DNA of 64,000 nucleotides from Botryococcus braunii. Lineage: Eukaryota > Chlorophyta > Trebouxiophyceae. Below the pieces are notes generated by a model. That model saw only the letters and a list, made by a program, of their open reading frames with translations, made no database searches and was not told where the DNA came from. The stretch's first letter is position 1, and every line of letters starts with the position of its first letter. Made by a program: the position numbers and the translations under genes. The stretch spans positions 741,049 through 805,048 of the forward strand of contig KV908354.1 of assembly GCA_002005505.1 (NCBI GenBank). Reading direction: 5' to 3'. This document shows, piece by piece, positions 57,549 through 64,000 of this stretch.

Positions 57549-58303
57549 TCAAGGGAAGGTGTCGCGCAGCGCCACCTGGTCCCAAATGGGCGGGGCGAGC
57601 CCCTGGAGTCTATGATAGGTATTAACCAGCCCGGGATGGGTCTCGAATGCCTCCTGAGATTCCCATGAGTCCTCTGTGGCCCCATGGCCTGCCCACTTTA
57701 CAAGGTACTCGAGAAAGGGTGTGCCATCCTCAAAATGGTAGGAGAACCCATCCTTGTCGTGCAACAGCCGGTGATCGACTAGTGCATCCACTACCCACTC
57801 CAGGTGAGTGGTGCCATCCGCTTTGGTGATGACTTTTGGGGGGCAGTATCCACGCGACTGCGCCTCCTCACGTGTCCAGTATGGCTTCAAATAGCAGACA
57901 TTTATGCGGGGGTGGATGTCCAGCCGGTCCGGAAGATCCAGTGTGACGAAGTTAACGTTGTCGGGCGTGACCGCCATGACCCTGAAGGGTCCCACGTGCC
58001 TGGGTTGCAGCTTGCTGAATCTGTTTGAAGTTAGCGTGGGGGCCGCACGGGTTGAAAGGAGGACATAGTCCCCTTCCTGGTAGATGGCCTCCCTCCTATG
58101 CCGGTTGGCATAGGCCGTCTGACGGTCTTGAGCTGCACGCAAACACTTCCTTGCAAGGGTGATTTTGTCTTGCATTTTTCTCATGAAGAGATCAGCCCTA
58201 TCCACCTTAGTGCCCTCCATGTGTCCCACCGCAAACGGTATATTTGGATCTTGCCCATATGTTAACCTGAAGGGTGTGGAGTTTAGGGAAGTTTGCCAAG
58301 AGT
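57549..58303 (-). pseudogene. pol: Element C pol, C-terminal part: integrase end and chromodomain
   Basis: About 250 codons on the minus strand, out of frame with the main pol frame because of the 170-bp duplication. It repeats the integrase segment NSWQTSLNSTPFRLTYGQDP, then continues with integrase C-terminal sequence (YANRHRREAIYQEGDYVLL, HVGPFRVMAV, HPRINVCYLKPYW). A chromodomain ends the protein (FLEYLVKWAGHGATEDSWE). In an unduplicated copy these residues would follow directly on the main pol frame. Confidence 0.9.
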
Positions 58304-58473
58304 TGCACGCAAACACTTCCTTGCAAGGGTGATTTTGTCTTGCATTTTTCTCATGAAGAGATCAGCCCTATCCACCTTAGTGCCCTCCATGTGTCCCACC
58401 GCAAACGGTATATTTGGATCTTGCCCATATGTTAACCTGAAGGGTGTGGAGTTTAGGGAAGTTTGCCAAGAGT
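58134..58473. repeat. 170-bp tandem duplication in element C integrase
   Basis: 58134-58303 and 58304-58473 are near-identical direct copies (starting TGCACGCAAACACTTCC). As 170 is not divisible by three, it shifts the pol frame. It is either a real replication slip or an assembly error. Confidence 0.93.
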
Positions 58474-61400
58474 TGTTGTAGGCAAATTCCGCCACTGAAA
58501 GGTAATCCTCCCACTCCCTTGGGTTATCCTTGACATAGTGTTTCAAAAAATCTTCCAAGATCCTATTCACCCGTTCCGTTTGACCATCTGACTGAGGATG
58601 ATATGCCGTAGTTCGAGCCGGCTTGCACCCCGTCAGACTTAGAAGTGTGTTCATGAAATTATTCACAAACCGAGGATCTCGGTCCGAAACAATTTCTTCA
58701 GGGAAACCGTGATACTTCCATACTTTATCCCTCATCAGAACAGCAACTTCATAAGCATCTGCATTGGTAGTGGTAGGGGCAAAGTGGGCACATTTGCTCA
58801 ACCTGTCAACCACTACCCATATTGCGTTATGCCCGTGTTTGCTTTTAGGCAGTCCCGTGATGAAATCCATTGAGATGCTTTGCCATTTCCTTGTGGGGAT
58901 TTGTAAAGGGTGTAAGAGTCCTGCGGGTAACTGGTTTGAGGCCTTCACCCGCTGGCATGAATCACAATACTTCACATACTCCCGCACATCCTCCGCCATT
59001 CCCGGCCACCACCAGTCCCGCTTCACTAGATCATACATCTTCGCAAAGCCTGGATGACCAACAGAAGGAGGTTCATGCAAAGCTTTCAATATGTCCTGCC
59101 GCAGATTCCTAGCAACTGGACCTTCCTTATCCCGGACTTCATAAAATGCAGGCACATATTTTCTTCCCTCCCTTCCAAATTCCCAAACCCCGTCCGTAAA
59201 GTGAACTTTTCTCCTATTTGCCCTTGTTCCCAACCACGAATCATGTGCGTAAGCACCCTTCAACAATTCCAAGAAGGTGTCACACCCGTCAGACCCGAGG
59301 GTGATGGAGCCCGAGCGGGCCCTCCCGTCCCCATCCATCGAGGTTGCATTGGTCCCCTTCCCGGGGTTGGGCTCCGTGGAGACGTTGCGCTGCTGTTGTC
59401 CCTGGAGCTGTCCCTGGAGGACTGGGTTCCTGGACAACGCATCCGCAACGTTAGTCTTTCCAGGCTCCCAAACCCAAAGAATGTTGAACTCCTGCAACTT
59501 CTCAGCCCACCGTGCCCTCCGAGGGCTTAAACCAACCTGTTGCTGAAGAAAAGTGTTACACTTATGGTCTGTGGTGACAGTGACTTGTTTCCCTAGGACA
59601 TAACATCTCCATTCCGTCAAGGCATACACTACAGCAAGTAACTCCCTCTCAGTTGCAGAATAGTTCCTTTCTGCACTATTGAGCTTCTTACTGTAATAAG
59701 CAATGACTCGACCTTCCTGCAATAGTACAGCGCCAACCCCAAAATCACTCGCATCACAAATTACCTGGAAGGGTTTACGAAGGTCTGGCAGTGATAGTAT
59801 GGGTGCCTGTATTAATGCATCCTTGAGAGCCGCAAGGGCCTCATCTTGCTCCTTTCCCCAAGTCCAAGAACTTTTGCTACTGGACAGTTTAGTCAAAGGT
59901 GCAGCAAGTGAGCTGAACCCCTGAATAAATTTTCGAAAATAATTTGCAAGCCCCAAAAATCTACGCACGTCGGTGACGTTTTGGGGTGTGGGCCAATCCT
60001 TGACTACCTCCACCTTTTGGGGGTCCACTTTCAGTCCATCCTTGCCAATGATATGCCCGAGGTATTTGAGTTCTGAGCATAAGAATTCACATTTGGCAAG
60101 TTTTGCAAACAATTCCTTTTCCCGAAGGCGTTGGAACACCTTCCGAAGATGAGCATAATGCTCCTCTTCATCCCGACTGAAAATTAGAACATCGTCAAGG
60201 TACACTACCACAAACCCTTCCCTTATGAAATCATGAAAGATTTCATTCATTAGGCGTTGAAAGGTAGCGGGGGCGTTGGTGAGTCCAAAAGGAAGCACTA
60301 AGAACTCATACAGCCCAAAGGGTGTACGAAACGCTGTTTTAGGAATGTCTTCCTCCTTTAGCCTTACTTGATGATAACCACTGAGGAGGTCCAGACTTGA
60401 GAAAATCTTAGCACCTTTAAGTTTATCAAGCAAGTCGTCTATGCGAGGGAGAGGGTACCTATCATGAATGGTGATTTTATTTAATGCCCTGTAGTCTATA
60501 ACCATTCGGTATGTGCCCTCCTTCTTCCTCACAAACAAGACCGGTGAAGCATATGGTGAACATGAGGGGCGTATGTGTCCCTTAGAAAGTAGTTCATCCA
60601 CAGTTCGCTCACATTCCTCAGTTTCTTCCACGGACAAGCGGTAAGCAGGACGGTTTGGAGGAGTTATTCCTTCCTGCACATTAATAGTGTGATAGACTTG
60701 TCGGTGTGGGGGTAGACCTGGTAGCCCATTTGGAAAAATGTCCTTGTACTCCCGGAGCAAGTGTGCTAGCCGCTCAGGCTTTTTTACACAAATTTCCTCT
60801 AGAGGGTCCGAAGGCTTACCCGTGGTGACCTCGGATTCTCCCTCTTCCTCTTCCTTTTCCTCTTCCCTTTCCTCTTCCTCTTCCACTTCCTTCTCCACTT
60901 CTAGGCAACTCTCCATATCCGGGGCCGTGCCCGAGGTATCCCCCGGCGCAGAGTTGTGTAAGGAAGTCCCGGATGACTCCGTCGAGGGGTCGTCCATATC
61001 CACCAAAGGTGGCATCTCTTCCTGTTCATCCCAACCAACATGTTCATCCTTGGCCATGACATTGAACAAGCAGGTTTTCCAATGATCCCGTTTCCCTTTC
61101 CTGGTATTTCCTAATTTGATTCCCCATCCCAACTTCTTTCCCAAGCCTTTGCCAGGTTTGTTTAACAAGACCCATTTGTTATTGTGTCTAATATGAGCCT
61201 TGCCAGCTCTCACATTAACATTAGCATGTCGTGGTGCTAGCCAATCCTGTCCCAAAATTATGTCAATTCCTTCCATTATTGAGTCACACACAAGAAAGGA
61301 GTGTCTCGTAATGATAGATGGAGCAAACCGGACACTCAAATCCACTTTCCCATTTGTGTGTGTTACTGTCCCATCAGCAAGTGTGACGGGTGAAGTCCTC

Positions 61401-61879
61401 TTGTTATACCTCAAACCTTGCAAAACTTTTTCCCGGACAAAAGAGTGTGTGGCCCCGGTGTCCATTAAAGCTTTACATTGTTGTCCCCTTGCCATGACAG
61501 GAAATGTGAGGTTAAGAGGTGCAGCACTTGACGTTGAACCCAACTGACAAGATGCTTTGGGTGCTGCATAAGCTAAAACAAAGGAAAAAGGAAATGTACA
61601 TTGCTGTCCTTGAAAAGAAAAGCATTCCCCTTTTGAGCCCCTAGCAAGAATTTTCAGGTTTGCGCGAGAGCGTAACCGCAAAAAGAAACTCCTACTTTTC
61701 CACACCTTCTGGCCTATCACAAAGCATGCACTGACTTGTGAGTTTTCTTTTCGTTCAGCAAGAAAAGATTCAATACAAGTCTCAGCTTTGTGTTTGCCAG
61801 GAACAATCAGAGGTGTATTCCAACTTCCCAAGGACTTCTGAACAAGAAAAGTTAAATATGAAAAACAAATTTCATTCAT
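58283..61879 (-). pseudogene. pol: Element C pol, main frame: protease, RT, RNase H, integrase
   Basis: 1198 codons on the minus strand, open until the duplication. The protease catalytic Asp is near residue 140 ([11 protein letters not shown]). A Glu-rich linker lies at about 327-350. RT (about 415-600) carries YLDDVLIFS near 560. RNase H starts with VICDASDFGVGAVLL (about 706), followed by TERELLAVVYAL and NVADALSRN. The integrase zinc region ends CDSCQRVK (about 970), and the core has SMDFITGLP, SDRDPRF and QSDGQTERVNR. It copies the RNA genome and integrates the cDNA. The ATG is two bases after the gag stop, in another frame. The frameshift severs the chromodomain, so this copy is probably non-autonomous unless the duplication is an artefact. 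Confidence 0.94.
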
Positions 61880-61881
61880 GA

Positions 61882-63120
61882 CTAATCTTGTTTAGGGCCC
61901 TTGCCCTTCCCTTTCCCTTTCCAATGTTTTCCCTTGTTAAATCCCTTAGGCCCAATGTGTGAGGGAGGTGAAACACCTTGCAGTGGTGCTGCCACTGGTT
62001 GATTGTTTCCTTGCCTCGGATAGAATCCAGGCTGAAAATTTGATGGGGTGTGCCCACTAGCTTGAGCTTTGGCAGCTAGATATTGCTTTTTAGCAACACA
62101 CTGCCATGACTCGTGGCCTAGTTTATGACAAAAATAGCATTCCCTATCCTTTGGAATAGAGGTTCTAGAATCAATTTTTCTCCCGGACCCAAAAGGGGGT
62201 GCTCCCACCAAACCCAAGGAAGGTGGTGCAGGGGGCTGTTGTTCCACCACTCCTGCTGCCACTTGAGGTGTCTGGGTGTAGACCCTCTTCCTCTTGGGTC
62301 CCTGTGCATCCACATATGTGCTTTTGAGACTTGCCTCATATTTAACAACATAAGTGCAAATGTCTTCCAGATCAGTGAAAGGACTGCCTGTTGCAGGGTT
62401 CACAGTGCATGCAAGTTTGAGAGGAGTATTAAGACCCTTGGTAAAAAGATGTAACTGGTCTTGCATGGCTATTTGATAGTCAACCTCTACATCTGCTAAG
62501 AGAGACATAAATCTTTCAATATATCTCTCGACAGTCTCATTTCCTTGAAAGACTTTGTCTAATTTTGCCCTGGCAATGGCCACTGTGTCTGTGGAATCAT
62601 ATCTTTTAACCATAAAAGTTTTAAAATCCTTCCATTCCAATGTATGCTCATGTATCCCTTCCTTTTCTAGTTTCCTTACATGTGTGTCCCAAACTTTTGT
62701 GGGTCTTTCTTCCATCAATTGCACTCCCAAGGCCACCCACTTTCCTGCAGGCACATTGGTTAGTTTTGCATAGCCTTCCAACTTCCTTGCAAAATAGCAA
62801 AAAGATCCCCTCTTTCCCGAAAACAAAGAAGGAGGAGTTGCTCTTACTTGTCCACTAGGGCGAGGAGTCTCCTCCACCCCATCCCCTCCAACTTGCGTTT
62901 CGGCAAGAAGCTTTTCCTTAAATTCCAAAAATAACTGCTCCTTTATTTTATTGGTCAACTTGATCTTCTTTGTCTTTGGTGTGGACGGAGCGGGCGACGG
63001 ATCGCGAGATGCCCCCTCCATCAAGTCCTCTACCAGCTCCCCTGAGCTTTCCAACGCTTCCAAAAATTCTCTTTCTTCCGAAGAAAGGTTTTTAAACTTC
63101 CCAGAAGAGGGCGGTGACAT
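61882..63120 (-). CDS. gag: Gag polyprotein of element C
   Basis: Intact, 412 residues on the minus strand, differing from B Gag at very few positions (for example KEIKEQ/NKIKEQ and AERQ/AETQ). Same capsid core and zinc knuckle CYFCHKLGHESWQC (about 328-341) with a basic GKGKGKG tail. The gag stop is TAG here (TAA in B), followed by TC and the pol ATG. It is the best candidate in the window for a functional Gag supplied in trans to B-family copies. Confidence 0.93.
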   Translation of the reverse strand: MSPPSSGKFKNLSSEEREFLEALESSGELVEDLMEGASRDPSPAPSTPKTKKIKLTNKIKEQLFLEFKEKLLAETQVGGDGVEETPRPSGQVRATPPSLFSGKRGSFCYFARKLEGYAKLTNVPAGKWVALGVQLMEERPTKVWDTHVRKLEKEGIHEHTLEWKDFKTFMVKRYDSTDTVAIARAKLDKVFQGNETVERYIERFMSLLADVEVDYQIAMQDQLHLFTKGLNTPLKLACTVNPATGSPFTDLEDICTYVVKYEASLKSTYVDAQGPKRKRVYTQTPQVAAGVVEQQPPAPPSLGLVGAPPFGSGRKIDSRTSIPKDRECYFCHKLGHESWQCVAKKQYLAAKAQASGHTPSNFQPGFYPRQGNNQPVAAPLQGVSPPSHIGPKGFNKGKHWKGKGKGKGPKQD

Positions 63121-63224
63121 CTACGGCCCACATATGAGAGTTAGGACCTTCCATCGAACGATCTCCCTCCTACGACTTTCCTCCTTCCACCACGCGAAAG
63201 ACTTGCAGAGAACAATTCGGCATC

Positions 63225-63236
63225 TCGCCGATACCA
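63225..63236 (-). other. Primer-binding site of element C
   Basis: On the minus strand TGGTATCGGCGA, two bases after the LTR end, exactly as in B. Confidence 0.87.
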
Positions 63237-63238
63237 GA

Positions 63239-63714
63239 TGTCGTAGAATGCACAAGTTAAGGGGAATTTCCAAGTTGTGAGAGAGAGAGAGACAAGGCCG
63301 GATGGCCGACAAGTTGGACGCTCTTTCCAATTACAAGTAACCCCCACCTCACGGAGCTTCCACTCCCTACTTGTGGTCTACTAAGCTTCCAAATTACCTG
63401 AGTGCGTGTCTTCCCGTGGCTTACGTCTCTATCCGTTCCTTCCCGTGGTTCGTGATCGTGTGTTCACGTTCCTCCAATGGTAGCGCACTAGTCCACCAAA
63501 CCTCTACAATAGTATCTAGAAAATATCCTAGAATCCTACTATGAGAGTAACGTCCATAACTATCCAATGGAATTCGACGGCTAGGAAGCCAAGGCTAGAC
63601 GCTAGGCACGTGCGTACTCGCGTTGCTCGTACGACATGTGCGCCACATGTGCGCCTAGGCTAGGGGGTAAGGGAAATGTCCAGAAATGCCGGGAAATCCC
63701 TACATTCCATCACA
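63239..63714 (-). repeat. 5' LTR of element C (476 bp)
   Basis: Same sequence as 56075-56550. On the minus strand it reads TGTGATGG to CTACGACA. The plus-strand right flank GAAAT is the target-site duplication. Confidence 0.97.
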
Positions 63715-64000
63715 GAAATTGGACTCCCCTTGGACTCTGGACTTTTGGACATCTGGACTTTTAGCTCTGCCCTTGTGTCTCATTTTGGCTGTTCATCATG
63801 TGGACTTTCGTTTTTCTTTCAGTGTTTTGTCTTTTGTTCTGTTAGTCATGCCTGATCCTTGTTCTTATTGCATTATGGTGGGGACCCCGATACGCAGCAT
63901 TCGGCTGGGGTCTGGCAACACGGGAGGCGGGTTGCCCGTAGGTCTAAGTCTGAGTCTCCGCATGTTGGAAGGTCTTTCTGTTCCTTTGTTTGCCTTGTCT
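63715..64000 (+). other. 3' region of element D resumed after C
   Basis: Begins with the right GAAAT duplication, then a repetitive stretch of TGGACTTTTGGACATC-type phrases (63720-63765) and T-rich sequence. No coding signal; the D LTR has not been reached by the window end. Confidence 0.6.

Larger units (their letters stand above)
56075..63714 (-). mobile_element. Element C: full-length Ty3/gypsy chromovirus (7640 bp), very recent insertion
   Basis: 476-bp LTRs that read identically base for base, perfect target-site duplication GAAAT (56070-56074, 63715-63719), PBS, intact gag, a pol reading frame broken only by a 170-bp tandem duplication, chromodomain, and polypurine tract. It is the reference copy for element B and shows the empty target site of E. 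Confidence 0.97.
50677..64000 (+). mobile_element. Element D: Ty3/gypsy element (50677-56074 and 63715-64000), interrupted by C
   Basis: LTR, PBS, gag, pol and a 3' region, split by element C (56075-63714). The 3' LTR is beyond the window. It resembles B/C in organisation and Gag but is a different family by sequence. Pol is disabled by a 1-base deletion, a nonsense codon and an integrase deletion. D lies in the chromodomain of I. Confidence 0.88.

Overview
The window is eukaryotic nuclear DNA, almost certainly from the green-plant lineage. The evidence is intron-containing GT-AG gene structure, Ty3/gypsy chromoviruses with C-terminal chromodomains, and Ty1/copia elements. A streptophyte alga or another non-seed plant seems more likely than a flowering plant, but this is inference: the Ty3/gypsy primer-binding site is TGGTATCGGCGA rather than the TGGTATCAGAGC usual in land plants. 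There is no bacterial, CRISPR, rRNA or intact tRNA-gene signal. About four fifths of the window is nested LTR retrotransposons; the only convincing host gene is one secreted SGNH-type hydrolase.

Left block (1-23240). Element A (1-6541, +) is a large non-autonomous LTR element with a 5.2 kb interior that codes for nothing recognisable. Next is Ty3/gypsy element B (6557-16921, +). It lost the start of its 5' LTR, was interrupted by copia element E (8512-15523, +, TSD AAAAG), and ends abruptly in its reverse transcriptase where chromovirus G (16922-23240, +) begins. G has no matching target-site duplication, so the B/G/right-flank junction looks recombinant.

Middle block (23241-46569). Copia element F (23465-35453, +, TSD GTAGT) is a close sibling of E. 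It carries an antisense, internally deleted relative H (29323-34290, -, TSD CCGAC) inside its RNase H. Apparent host DNA resumes at 35459. The SGNH hydrolase gene is modelled as nine exons between 37844 and 45251, with all frames joining and an intact stop.

Right block (46570-64000). A copia LTR fragment J (46570-46821, -) is followed by decayed gypsy element I (46822-50676, +), which lacks its protease. I is cut in its chromodomain by gypsy element D (from 50677, +). D carries a deleted integrase and, in its 3' part, the youngest element C (56075-63714, -, TSD GAAAT). C's two 476-bp LTRs are identical by eye, and C is a near copy of B.

Within each element the genes form the usual replication set: Gag (particle and RNA binding), protease, reverse transcriptase/RNase H and integrase. 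Chromodomains in C, D (remnant), G and I would target integration to marked chromatin. All six Ty3-type elements, including A, share the 3'-end-type primer site, whereas copia elements E, F and H carry GGTTATGGGCCCAC, complementary to the anticodon arm of initiator tRNA-Met (half-tRNA priming). No pol region in the window is intact, so none of the copies is obviously autonomous.
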